A stretch of DNA of 48,088 nucleotides from an uncultured Caulobacter sp. (lineage in GTDB: Bacteria > Pseudomonadota > Alphaproteobacteria > Caulobacterales > Caulobacteraceae): NCBI RefSeq assembly GCF_947036865.1, contig NZ_CAMQSF010000029.1:1-48088 (forward strand), given 5' to 3'. A program made the position numbers and the translations under genes. Every line of letters begins with the position of its first letter. Position 1 is the stretch's first letter. Shown here piece by piece: positions 26,650 through 33,976 of this stretch. The notes below the pieces were generated by a model that was given only the letters and a program-made list of their open reading frames with translations, was not told the origin of the DNA and did not search any database.

Positions 26650-27399
26650 GTGAGCGACGACGGCGAGTTCAGCGCCTCCCTGATCCTGAAGGGCGGCGGC
26701 GCCCGGGTGGGGCTCGAGCGCATCGCGCTGCTGGAGGCGGTCGCGAGTCTCGGCGCGATCAGCGCGGCGGCCAAGGCCGTGGGGCTCTCCTACAAGGGCG
26801 CCTGGGACGGGGTGCAGGCGCTGAACAATCTGTTCGACGAGCCTTTGGTCATCGCCGCGCCGGGCGGACGCGGCGGCGGCGCGGCCGAGGTCACGCCGCA
26901 CGGCCAGGCGGTGATCCGCGCCTTCCGGACCGCCGAGCGCGAGCTCGGCGCGGCCTTCGCGCGACTGGAGGGCGGACTGCTCTGGACGCTTGGCCTGCGC
27001 ACCAGCGCCCGCAACGCCCTGCGCGGCGTGGTGGCGGCCATCGACGGCGACGGCGTCACCGCCGGCGTGACCCTTAGCCTGGCCGAAGACCTTAGGCTGC
27101 GCGCCTCGATCACCCGCCGGAGCGTCGAGGACCTTGCCTTGGCGCCCGGTCGGCCGGCCATCGCCCTGATCAAGTCGAGCTTCGTGCGGCTTGGCGAAGG
27201 CGACGGCGAAAACCGCCTCCCGGGCGAGGTCGTCGACCGCGAGGCCGGCGAGGCCTCGGCCGAGGTGACCCTGGCCCTGTCGGCCGGCAAGACCCTGGTC
27301 GCCACCGCGCGCCCCGGCGATCCCGGCTGGGCGCTGGCGGTCGGAGATCGGGTCGAGGCGCGGATCGCCGCCGACGAGGTGATCCTGGCGGTGGATTGA
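26650..27399 (+). CDS. modE: Molybdate-responsive regulator ModE
   Basis: About 249 residues from a GTG start at 26650 (GAGG about eight bases upstream). The N-terminal LysR-like winged helix (about 8-115) contains LLEAVASLGAISAAAKAVGLSYKGAWDGVQALNNL and the wing with GRGGGAAEVTPHG. Two Mop/TOBE modules follow (about 122-185 and 192-249: SARNALRGVVAAIDGDGVTAGVTL and NRLPGEVVDREAGEASAEVTLAL). This is full-length ModE: it binds molybdate through the di-Mop part and DNA through the N-terminus. It is divergent from modAB across a ModE box and probably represses modAB. A longer ATG reading from 26596 would run through the operator and is rejected. Confidence 0.92.
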   Translation: MSDDGEFSASLILKGGGARVGLERIALLEAVASLGAISAAAKAVGLSYKGAWDGVQALNNLFDEPLVIAAPGGRGGGAAEVTPHGQAVIRAFRTAERELGAAFARLEGGLLWTLGLRTSARNALRGVVAAIDGDGVTAGVTLSLAEDLRLRASITRRSVEDLALAPGRPAIALIKSSFVRLGEGDGENRLPGEVVDREAGEASAEVTLALSAGKTLVATARPGDPGWALAVGDRVEARIAADEVILAVD

Positions 27400-27409
27400 G
27401 GCGCGCCCG

Positions 27410-27868
27410 TCAGGCGATGGCGCGCAGGCCCGCGCGCAACGGTTCGCTCCCGCCGAGCTCTTCGTCGAGGCGCGCGTGTTCGGCGGTCCAGATCGGCAGG
27501 GCCCTGGTCAGCGCCGCGTGGCCCTCGGCGGTCAGGCTCAGCACCCGCGCGCGGCGGTCATTGGGGCCGGGGGCGACGGTGACCAGCCCTCGCCGCTCCA
27601 GCGGCTTCAGCGCCGCCGTCAGGGTGGTGCGGTCCATGGCCAGCAGGCTGGCCACCGCGCCCAGGCCTGGCGGCTCGGGACGGTTCAGCGACATCAGCAG
27701 CGAGAACTGGCCGTTGGTCAGGCCCACCGGCCGCAGGGCCTCGTCGAAGCGCCGGGCCAGGGCCCGCGCGGCGCGCTGGACGTGCAGACAGAGGCAGGTG
27801 TCGCGGACATGCAGCGTCGCCGCGTAGGGAACCGTCGCTTCGGAGGGAATCACCACCGGCTTTGACAT
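27410..27868 (-). CDS. MarR family transcriptional regulator
   Basis: A 152-residue winged-helix regulator. The core GQFSLLMSLNRPEPPGLGAVASLLAMDRTTLTAALKPLERRGLVTVAPGPNDRRARVLSLTAEG spans about residues 53-115; the DRRARVLSLTAEG wing is diagnostic. The N-terminal DTCLCLHVQRAAR has two closely spaced cysteines (about 24 and 26), a pattern seen in oxidant-sensing MarR/OhrR proteins, but this role is not proven. It is divergent from a VOC protein gene, with a perfect palindrome 12 bp upstream. A promoter reading places the transcript start next to the ATG, so the mRNA may be leaderless. Confidence 0.9.
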   Translation of the reverse strand: MSKPVVIPSEATVPYAATLHVRDTCLCLHVQRAARALARRFDEALRPVGLTNGQFSLLMSLNRPEPPGLGAVASLLAMDRTTLTAALKPLERRGLVTVAPGPNDRRARVLSLTAEGHAALTRALPIWTAEHARLDEELGGSEPLRAGLRAIA

Positions 27869-27873
27869 GGTCC

Positions 27874-27903
27874 ATTTATGTTGATATCAACGTTATTAGT
27901 CAA
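27874..27903 (-). promoter_or_regulatory. Predicted marR promoter with operator palindrome in the spacer
   Basis: On the minus strand TTGACT (27903-27898) and CATAAA (27880-27875) lie 17 bases apart. The perfect 12-bp palindrome GTTGATATCAAC (27880-27891) fills most of the spacer. The -10 ends only six bases before the ATG at 27868, which implies a leaderless or nearly leaderless message if this is the real promoter. Confidence 0.55.
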
Positions 27904-28065
27904 GGCAGAACCGCTCAGCTTACGGAGGACAAGATGCCGCGGTCGGTCGCTTTTCGCCGCGCCGGGCGGATCGGGTCCGCCGCCTGAGCCATGATCCGAT
28001 CCTGGAACGCCTTCGTCTCGGCCCTGCCGGACGCCCCCCTTTCCACGCCTCCGCTGGAGACCCCC

Positions 28066-28812
28066 ATGGTCAATGACCTCTGCTGGTTCGAGCTCGTCAC
28101 CCCCGTCACCGAGGCCGCCGGCGCCTTCTACAAGGCCGTGGTCGGCTGGACCGACGAGATGTCGAGCGGTCCGAACGGTCCGTACACGATCTTCAAGGCC
28201 GGCGAGCACCCCGTCGGCGGCATGCTGCGCATGGCCGACATGCCGCCGGCGTGGCTGGCCTATGTCGCGGTCGACGACGTCGACGCCCATGCCGGCAAGG
28301 TCAAGGCGGCGGGCGGCCAGATCCACCAGCCGCCGCTGGACATTCCCCAGGTCGGCCGCTTCGCCGTGGTCGCCGACCCGCAAGGCGCGGCCTTCATCCT
28401 ATTCCGGGCCTCGGTGGACCAAGCGCCGCCCCGGCCCGCGCCGATGGCGCCCGGGTCGCTGGGCTGGGCCGAGCTGCACGCCGCCGACGGAGAAGCGGTC
28501 TTTCCCTTCTACGCGGACCTCTTCGGCTGGGTGAGGCACGACGCCATCCCGATGGGCGAGATGGGCGTCTACCAGACCTTCGGCTCTCCCCAGGAAGCCT
28601 TCGGCGGCATGATGACCGGCCACCAGCCGGCGCCTCGTCCGTACTGGCTGCTCTATTTCGGCGTCGAGGACATCGACGCGGCCCAGGCCCGCGTGGAGGC
28701 GAACGGCGGCCGGATGCTGATGGGGCCGACCGAGGTCCCCGGCGGCGCCTTCGTGCTCAACGCCATGGATCCGCAAGGCGGCCTCTTCGCCCTGCTCGGG
28801 CCAAAGCTCTAG
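28066..28812 (+). CDS. VOC family protein (two glyoxalase/bleomycin-resistance-like domains)
   Basis: A 248-residue cytosolic protein of two tandem VOC folds (about 1-120 and 130-248). Domain 1 opens with MVNDLCWFELVTPVTEAAGAFY and has GWTDEMSSGPNGPYTIFKAG; domain 2 opens with GWAELHAADGEAVFPFYADLFGW and repeats the pattern (MGVYQTFGSPQEAFGGMM). Such fused proteins are often called glyoxalases but usually lack proof of that activity. The ATG at 28066 has GGAGA six bases upstream; the in-frame start at 27991 adds 25 residues with no VOC similarity. Divergence from marR suggests control by it. DUF1993 follows 14 bp downstream. Confidence 0.88.
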   Translation: MVNDLCWFELVTPVTEAAGAFYKAVVGWTDEMSSGPNGPYTIFKAGEHPVGGMLRMADMPPAWLAYVAVDDVDAHAGKVKAAGGQIHQPPLDIPQVGRFAVVADPQGAAFILFRASVDQAPPRPAPMAPGSLGWAELHAADGEAVFPFYADLFGWVRHDAIPMGEMGVYQTFGSPQEAFGGMMTGHQPAPRPYWLLYFGVEDIDAAQARVEANGGRMLMGPTEVPGGAFVLNAMDPQGGLFALLGPKL

Positions 28813-28826
28813 ACCCTGGACATCTG

Positions 28827-29396
28827 ATGACGATCTCGCTCTACGACCTTGGCGTCCCGACCTTCCTGCAGACCCTGAGAGCCCTTGGCGGCGTCCTCGA
28901 CCGCGCGGCCCGGCATCGCGCCGAAACCGGCGGCGATCCGGACGACTTCGTGACCGCCAAGCTGGTCGACGACATGGCGCCGTTCCACTTCCAGATCGAG
29001 GCCCTGACGCATCACGCGGCCTGGGGCATGGAAGCCGCCAAGACTGGCGTGTTCGCCCCGCCGCCGCTGATCGGCGCCATGCCTTTCGCCGAGCTGCGGG
29101 CGATGGTCGATCGGGCGATAGCGGCCTTGGAGGCGCTCGACCCCGACGAGGTCAACAGCTGGTCCGGCAGGAACCTGGACATGGACCTCTACCGGCCGGT
29201 CGATCCGCGCAACGCCTCGACCTCGGCCTGGGCGCCGCGGACCCTTGCCCTGACGCCGGAGCTCTATCTGCTGACCTACGCCATGCCGAACTTCTATTTC
29301 CACGTCGTCACCGCCTACGCCATCCTGCGGGCGGCGGGCGCGCCGATCGGCAAGGGCGACTACGAAGGGACGCTGCGGGTCCGACCGGCCGCTTAG
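28827..29396 (+). CDS. DUF1993 family protein
   Basis: A 189-residue cytosolic helical protein. The start MTISLYDLGVPTFLQTLRAL and the segment DMAPFHFQIEALTHHAAWGMEAAKTG (about 50-75) are DUF1993 landmarks, as is PELYLLTYAMPNFYFHVVTAYAILR (about 143-168). The histidines suggest a DinB-like four-helix metal site, an inference from the fold family. It follows the VOC gene by 14 bp, so the two are probably one transcript. Its TAG and the TAA of the convergent GNAT gene overlap by a few bases. Confidence 0.85.
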   Translation: MTISLYDLGVPTFLQTLRALGGVLDRAARHRAETGGDPDDFVTAKLVDDMAPFHFQIEALTHHAAWGMEAAKTGVFAPPPLIGAMPFAELRAMVDRAIAALEALDPDEVNSWSGRNLDMDLYRPVDPRNASTSAWAPRTLALTPELYLLTYAMPNFYFHVVTAYAILRAAGAPIGKGDYEGTLRVRPAA

Positions 29397-29953
29397 GCCG
29401 TCGCGGCGCCTCGGCGCCGCGCGCGCCACTGCTCGGCGCTCTGGCCCCACATCTCGATCTCCACGGCGTCATAGGGCGCCGGCAGCCGGCCGGGGCCGTG
29501 GTTCGTCGAGCCGATCCGCTGGGCGACCTTGATCGACGGCAGGTTGGCCGGGTCGATGCAGTGGTAAACCTCGGTCCAGCCCAGCTGGTCGAAGGCCCAG
29601 TCGATCGTCGCCTCGGCCGCCTCTCGCGCATAGCCCTGGCCCCAGGCGGCGGGACGCAGGCCCCAGCCCACCTCGGTCCCGGGCCAGCCCTCGGGAACCC
29701 AGGGACCGACGCGGCCCAGCCAGCGGCCGCTGGCCTTGTCGATCACCGAGAACATGCCAAAGCCCTTCAGCGCCCAGGAACCGGCCATGGTCGCCATGAA
29801 GCGCCAGGCCACGGCCCGCGGCTGCTGGCCGCCGATGAAGCGGGCCGCGACGGGATCGGCCATCAGCTCGGCCCAGCCGTCCAGATCGACGTCGGCCGGC
29901 GGCCGCAGGATCAGGCGTTCGGTCTCGAGCGTCGGCCCCGGCGCGACTCGCAT
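29393..29953 (-). CDS. GNAT family N-acetyltransferase (RimJ/RimL type)
   Basis: A 186-residue acetyl-CoA-dependent acyltransferase. TLETERLILRPPADVDLDGWAELM is the usual RimJ-like start, and GWGLRPAAWGQGYAREAAEATIDWAFDQLGWTEVY carries the acetyl-CoA-binding motif (GxGYAxEA near 107-115). GGAGG lies nine bases before the ATG at 29953 but directly abuts one at 29962, so the shorter start is preferred. The target (protein N-terminus or small molecule) cannot be told. It overlaps the convergent DUF1993 gene by three bases. Confidence 0.87.
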   Translation of the reverse strand: MRVAPGPTLETERLILRPPADVDLDGWAELMADPVAARFIGGQQPRAVAWRFMATMAGSWALKGFGMFSVIDKASGRWLGRVGPWVPEGWPGTEVGWGLRPAAWGQGYAREAAEATIDWAFDQLGWTEVYHCIDPANLPSIKVAQRIGSTNHGPGRLPAPYDAVEIEMWGQSAEQWRARRRGAATA

Positions 29954-29982
29954 GGCGTTCATCCTCCCGTTGCGCCGCCACC

Positions 29983-30678
29983 CTAGCTCAAGCAGTCGGC
30001 CAAGCCATCCCGCCGCACCGCGCCCGAGGCCTTGCCGATCTTCTGGGTCCGCTTGGCCACGTACCGGCCCGGCTTGATCACCCGCCACTTCAGGGGGCTG
30101 GGCAGGATGGCCGCCAGCCGCGCGGCCTGGGCCTGGGTGAGCTTGTCGGCGTCGACTTTGAAATAGCGCTGGGCGGCGGCCTGGGCGCCGTAGACGCCGG
30201 AGCCGAACTCGATCGAGTTCAGATAGACCTCCATGATCCGGGGCTTGCCCCAGATCGTCTCGATCAGCACCGTGAACCAGGCCTCCAGCCCCTTGCGCAC
30301 GTATGAGCGCCCCGGCCACAGAAAGACGTTCTTGGCCGTCTGCTGGCTGATCGTCGAGCCGCCGCGGATCTTCTTGCCGGCCTCGTTGTTGGCGTAGGCC
30401 TTCTGCAGGGCGTCGAAATCAAAGCCGTGATGCTCGCAGAACCGGGCGTCCTCGGCCGCGATCAGCGCCCGGGGCAGGGCCGGCGAGACCTTGGACATCG
30501 GCCGCCAGCGATGGTCGAGCCCCCGGCCCTCGACGGCGCGGATCACCATCAGCGGCGTCACCGGCGGCGGGATGAACCGGTAGAGGACCACGGTCACGAT
30601 CGGCCCGGCCACCAGCACGATGAACAGGGCCAGGGCGATGTTACGCAAAAGTCGCCGCACGAACGTCCTCGAAACCAT
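29983..30678 (-). CDS. mtgA: Monofunctional biosynthetic peptidoglycan transglycosylase
   Basis: A 231-residue inner-membrane GT51 enzyme that polymerises lipid II into glycan strands. A single TM anchor (about 11-33, [21 protein letters not shown]) is followed by the catalytic domain. Motif 1 [12 protein letters not shown] (Glu near 77), motif 2 [12 protein letters not shown] (about 105-116), and [31 protein letters not shown] (motifs 3 and 4, positions about 127-157) are all present. The length fits MtgA. The ATG at 30678 is chosen because it directly precedes the arginine-rich anchor; the 90 extra upstream codons look non-coding. No transpeptidase domain is present. Confidence 0.93.
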   Translation of the reverse strand: MVSRTFVRRLLRNIALALFIVLVAGPIVTVVLYRFIPPPVTPLMVIRAVEGRGLDHRWRPMSKVSPALPRALIAAEDARFCEHHGFDFDALQKAYANNEAGKKIRGGSTISQQTAKNVFLWPGRSYVRKGLEAWFTVLIETIWGKPRIMEVYLNSIEFGSGVYGAQAAAQRYFKVDADKLTQAQAARLAAILPSPLKWRVIKPGRYVAKRTQKIGKASGAVRRDGLADCLS

Positions 30679-30763
30679 CTTGTCTTGACGCAGCGGCGGG
30701 ATGCTAACGCCCTGAGACGCCGCTGTCGCGAGGGATACGGCGCTGGGGTTAAGGGAGCCTTCG

Positions 30764-31426
30764 ATGGACGTGATCGACGCCGTCAACCGCCGCATGTCGG
30801 TGCGCGCCTTCAAGCCCGATCCGGTGGACGGGGCCTTGGTTCGCGAGTTGCTGGAGGCCGCCGCCCGCGCGCCGTCGGGCGGCAATCTCCAGCCCTGGCG
30901 GGTGCAGGCCGTGGCCGGCGCGCCGCTGGAGGCGCTGAAGGCGACCATGCTGGCCCGCGTCGCCTCGCCTGATCCGACCGAGTACGACGTCTATCCGGCC
31001 AATCTCTGGGAGCCTTTGCGCGGCCGCCGCTTCCAGGTCGGCGAGGACATGTACGGCGCGCTGGGCATCCCGCGCGAGGACAAGCTGGCCCGCCTGCAAT
31101 GGTTCTCGACCAATGGCCAAGGCTTCGGGGCGCCGGTGCAACTGTTCTTCTCGATCGACCGCCGCTGCGGCCCGCCGCAGTGGAGCGACGTCGGCATGCT
31201 GATGCAGACCTTCATGCTGCTGGCGGTCGAGCGGGGGCTCGACACCTGCCCGCAGGAGTTCTGGTCGCACTACAACAAGGTCGTCGACGACCATGTCGGC
31301 CTGCCGGAGGGCCACATGCTGTTCTCGGGCATGGCGCTCGGCTACCGCGACGACGCCGCGCCGGTGAACAACTTCCGCTCGCGCCGGGCCCCGTTCGAGG
31401 AGTGGGGGGAGCTGAAGGGGTTCTAA
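30764..31426 (+). CDS. Nitroreductase family protein
   Basis: A 220-residue FMN-dependent oxidoreductase fold. The family signature [14 protein letters not shown] at the N-terminus and [15 protein letters not shown] (about 36-50) bind [31 protein letters not shown] (about 145-172) and the glycine-rich [16 protein letters not shown] near the C-terminus complete the pattern. GGGAG precedes the ATG by about eight bases. The gene stands alone between divergent mtgA and a repeat block. It probably reduces a nitro, quinone or enone compound; the true substrate is unknown. Confidence 0.9.
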   Translation: MDVIDAVNRRMSVRAFKPDPVDGALVRELLEAAARAPSGGNLQPWRVQAVAGAPLEALKATMLARVASPDPTEYDVYPANLWEPLRGRRFQVGEDMYGALGIPREDKLARLQWFSTNGQGFGAPVQLFFSIDRRCGPPQWSDVGMLMQTFMLLAVERGLDTCPQEFWSHYNKVVDDHVGLPEGHMLFSGMALGYRDDAAPVNNFRSRRAPFEEWGELKGF

Positions 31427-31443
31427 AGGGGGGGCTCGGCCGG

Positions 31444-31539
31444 GCCCTCGCCCTTCGACAAGCTCAGGGTGAGGGCGTGGTGTTCGAGCGATGGGCGTTC
31501 AAAACGCCTCATCCTGAGCTTGTCGAAGGACGAGGTGTT
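31444..31539. repeat. Family D inverted repeat pair upstream of the GIY-YIG gene
   Basis: The left unit (31444-31476) has outer arms GCCCTC/GAGGGC, inner stem GCCCT/AGGGT and loop TCGACAAGCTC. The right unit (31503-31539), inverted, has outer arms AACGCCTC/GAGGTGTT (one G-T pair) and inner stem ATCCT/AGGAC on the plus strand. The core is the widespread CTTCGACAAGCTCAGG-type repeat of alphaproteobacteria. Confidence 0.88.
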
Positions 31540-31607
31540 CGCCCCTAAGTCGACAAACTCTACCCATGGATGCATCTTGCCCACAAATTCCCTGAAGGAA
31601 ATGGGCG

Positions 31608-31933
31608 ATGTACGACGTGCAGTCGGCTTGGGTTTACATCCTGCGCTGCGCCGATGACTCCTACTATGTCGGCTCGCATCGTGGCCCCGACCCCGCCGTC
31701 CGCGTGAGCGGCCACAACGCGGGGCTCGATCCGAAGGCCTATACCTATAGGCGACGCCCCGTCGAACTGGCCTGGCCGGCTGCTTCCAGTTCATCAGCGA
31801 CGCCATCGCCTTCGAGCGCAAACTGAAGGGCTGGAGCCGCGCGAAGAAAGAGGCGGTGATCCGAGGCGATTGGGAGATGCTTCCCGATCTGGCGCGTTGC
31901 CGGACACCTCGCCCTTCGACAGGCTCAGGGTGA
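31608..31933 (+). pseudogene. GIY-YIG endonuclease-like protein, frameshifted
   Basis: Frame 1 from the ATG at 31608 (GAAGGA upstream) reads MYDVQSAWVYILRCADDSYYVG, with the GIY-YIG pair as VYI...YYVG and the following RVSGHNAGLDPKAYTYRRRPVELAW. Similarity then moves to the next frame at about 31772-31783: FQFISDAIAFERKLKGWSRAKKEAVIRGDWEMLPDLARC, ending at 31933. One missing G after the TGG codon near 31775 would explain it (TGG CCGG instead of TGG GCC GG). It may be a true pseudogene or a sequencing error. The last ten codons and the stop lie in a family D repeat. Full length would be about 109 residues, normal for this small family. The role of these single-domain nucleases is poorly known. 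Confidence 0.8.
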
Positions 31934-31990
31934 GGTGTCTTTGACGCCGCGCTCTTGTCCTCACCCTGAGCTTGTCGAAGGGCGAGGACA
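31903..31990. repeat. Family D inverted repeat pair downstream of and overlapping the GIY-YIG gene
   Basis: The left unit (31903-31939) has outer arms GACACCTC/GAGGTGTC, inner stem GCCCT/AGGGT and loop TCGACAGGCTC. The right inverted unit (31956-31990) has outer arms TGTCCTC/GAGGACA and inner stem ACCCT/AGGGC. The left unit supplies the stop codon of the GIY-YIG reading frame. The pair ends 16 bp before the stop of the beta-propeller gene. Confidence 0.88.
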
Positions 31991-32006
31991 CGCACAGCGT
32001 CTAAAT

Positions 32007-33038
32007 TCACCCCGCGAACTGACGCGGCCCGAACAGATCCGGGATCTCCAGCACCCCCGCCTCGCCGCTCTCGTCGCCCCAGGCCAGGCGATGGCCGTCG
32101 GCGCTGACCGACAGGGCGCTGATCGGCGCGCCCTTTTCGGCCTTCAGCGTCTCGATGCGGCCGTTGCGCATGTGGGCGGCCCAGATCTTGCCGTTGTCCT
32201 GGCCGGCGATGCAGACCGGCTGAACGTCGATCCCCGCCACCCGGACGACCAGCGAATCGCGGGAGAAGCCGATCTCGGCCGCCTCCTTGCCCATCGGGCC
32301 ACCCGCGCCGGCGAACGGCCAGATCACCGCGCCCGAGGCGCCGGCCGTGACCAGCAGGTTCCCCTTGTCGAAGAAGGCCAGGCTCTTGATCTTGGACGGA
32401 TAGCCGCCCATCCGCATGTCCTTGCCGTCGGACAGCCGCCAGCCGTGCAGCTGATTCTCCTGCATCGACGAGATCAGGAACTTGCCGTCGGGGCTGAAGG
32501 CCACGGCGATGTGGCTGCCGGCCCACTTCATCAGGGTCGGCTTCTGGTCGGCGATGCGGGCGTACCACAGATAGGCGCCGCCGTAGGTCGCCGTCGCCAG
32601 CCGCCGGCCCTTGGGCTCGAAGGCCAGGCCCGACACGGTCTTCTCGTGGGCGAAGGTCCGCGCGAAGGCCGGGTCGGCGGCGTCGCGGACATGCGCCGTC
32701 TTGCCGGCGGTGAAGGCGATCAAGCCCGAGGCGGCGCTGGTCGCCACGTGCTCGATCCACTGGTTCCTGACCTCGGCGATCAGGGTCGCCACGACCTCCC
32801 CGCCCTCGATCCGGCTCCAGACCACCCGACCATCGTCGCCGCCGGTGACGATCCCGACGCCGCTGGGATGGACGGCGGCGGCCAGCACCGCGCCGCCCAG
32901 CGGCCCGCCATGGGCCTCGACCGTGACGAACCCGTCGTCGGTCTGCAGGCGCACCGTGCCGTCGCCCAGCGCGAACAGCGCGCGGCCGGAGCGGTCGAAC
33001 AGGGCGTCGGTGACGAAGGCGTCGAAGGAAAAGATCAT
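32007..33038 (-). CDS. WD40-like beta-propeller protein
   Basis: A 343-residue cytosolic protein without signal peptide. About seven weak WD-type blades are visible through repeated patterns such as VHPSGVGIVTGGDDGRVVWS, FEPKGRRLATATYGGAYLW, AFSPDGKFLISSMQENQLHGW, and VSADGHRLAWGDESGEAGVLEI. Such propellers serve as protein-interaction platforms. The start is uncertain: ATG at 33038 (MIFSFDAF) is listed; a GTG at 33056 would add six residues. There are no cotranscribed neighbours. The partner cannot be predicted. Confidence 0.82.
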   Translation of the reverse strand: MIFSFDAFVTDALFDRSGRALFALGDGTVRLQTDDGFVTVEAHGGPLGGAVLAAAVHPSGVGIVTGGDDGRVVWSRIEGGEVVATLIAEVRNQWIEHVATSAASGLIAFTAGKTAHVRDAADPAFARTFAHEKTVSGLAFEPKGRRLATATYGGAYLWYARIADQKPTLMKWAGSHIAVAFSPDGKFLISSMQENQLHGWRLSDGKDMRMGGYPSKIKSLAFFDKGNLLVTAGASGAVIWPFAGAGGPMGKEAAEIGFSRDSLVVRVAGIDVQPVCIAGQDNGKIWAAHMRNGRIETLKAEKGAPISALSVSADGHRLAWGDESGEAGVLEIPDLFGPRQFAG

Positions 33039-33291
33039 GCGCGCGAGATAGGACACGCGGCCGCCGACGACCAGGGTCTTTGCGAAAACGCCGCCTTTCG
33101 CGCCTGGCGAGAGCCCTACGCCCGCGCGCCGCGCATCTGAACGGCGTTCGGCAAAAAAGACTCGAAAAGGGGGTTGCCATCGCGGCGCATCGTCGGGCTT
33201 TACTTCCGCGCCCGTCTGCGCCAGACGTGGCTTGGTAACGACATTGCAGGCGCGCGCGGGGTCGCGCGGCCTTCTGGGAGACAGTCAGGCT

Positions 33292-33741
33292 ATGGCGGCT
33301 AAACTTGCTGGCGGCGGCGGTGGCCGTTATTCGCTGGGCCAGAATTCCGAAATCAACGTCACGCCCTTCGTGGACATCCTGCTGGTGCTGCTGATCATCT
33401 TCATGGTCGCCGTGCCGATGGCCGTGACCTCGATCAAGATCGACCTGCCGCCGGCGGTCCCGCCGCCCCCGAACGCGCCGAAGCCGAAGGAGCCGGTCTT
33501 CATCTCGATCCAGAAGTCGGGCGCGATCTTCATCGCCGAAAAGCAGACCAGCCTCGACAACCTGGAAAGCGACCTGAACGCCAAGTTCGCCGCCAACGGC
33601 CAGTCGGGCCCGAAGGACGATCAGCGCATCATGATCCGCGCCGACGCCGACGTGCAGTACGCCGACTTCATGGGCGTGCTGAACCAGCTGCAGACCTCGG
33701 GTTGGTTCAAGGTCGGCCTGATCAACGAGGACATCCACTAA
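33292..33741 (+). CDS. exbD: ExbD/TolR family biopolymer transport protein
   Basis: A 149-residue inner-membrane protein of the proton-driven energy-transducing motors. After a glycine-rich N-terminus, the hallmark NSEINVTPFVDILLVLLIIFMV (about 20-41) holds the single TM helix and its essential Asp (near 30). A proline-rich linker (LPPAVPPPPNAPKPKEP) and the periplasmic domain follow (VFISIQKSGAIFIAEKQ, RIMIRADADVQYADFMGVLNQL). The ATG at 33292 is chosen over non-ATG upstream starts. No exbB, tonB or tolQ is adjacent, and a strong terminator follows, so this is a single-gene unit working with partners encoded elsewhere. Confidence 0.9.
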   Translation: MAAKLAGGGGGRYSLGQNSEINVTPFVDILLVLLIIFMVAVPMAVTSIKIDLPPAVPPPPNAPKPKEPVFISIQKSGAIFIAEKQTSLDNLESDLNAKFAANGQSGPKDDQRIMIRADADVQYADFMGVLNQLQTSGWFKVGLINEDIH

Positions 33742-33771
33742 GGATTGTCCTTCGCGAGCGCCAAGAACACG

Positions 33772-33807
33772 AAAGCCCCGGAACGAACGTTCCGGGGCTT
33801 TTTGTTT
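33772..33807 (+). terminator. Strong rho-independent terminator of exbD
   Basis: A perfect 13-bp stem AAAGCCCCGGAAC (33772-33784) / GTTCCGGGGCTTT (33789-33801) with a 4-base loop is followed by TTGTTT. It starts 31 bases after the exbD stop. Confidence 0.9.
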
Positions 33808-33809
33808 GC

Positions 33810-33967
33810 CTTCTCCCCTTGCGGGAGAAGGTGTCGGCGTAGCCGACGGATGAGGGGTCACGCAACGAAAACCGGCCCGACTGCGGTCAGGCTGTCGCGG
33901 CGGCTCTCGTCTTCAACCCCTCACCCGACCACCTTCGGCGGCCACCCTCTCCCGCAAGGGGAGAGGG
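33810..33967. repeat. Family C hairpin repeat pair between exbD and the COG0523 gene
   Basis: The left hairpin is CTTCTCCC/GGGAGAAG (33810-33830) with tag GTGTCGGCGTAGCCGACGG (a small hairpin itself) and GGATGAGGGG. The inverted right unit ends in CCCTCTCCC/GGGAGAGGG (33945-33967), with a CCCCTCACCCGACCACCTTCG tag (33917-33937). It fills the gap between two convergent genes. Confidence 0.8.
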
Positions 33968-33976
33968 AAAATCTCT

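Noticed and set aside
31444..31990. The GIY-YIG region as an insertion sequence
   Set aside because: There is no transposase, no matching terminal repeats around a unit and no target duplication that I can see; the repeats are hairpin pairs of a dispersed family.
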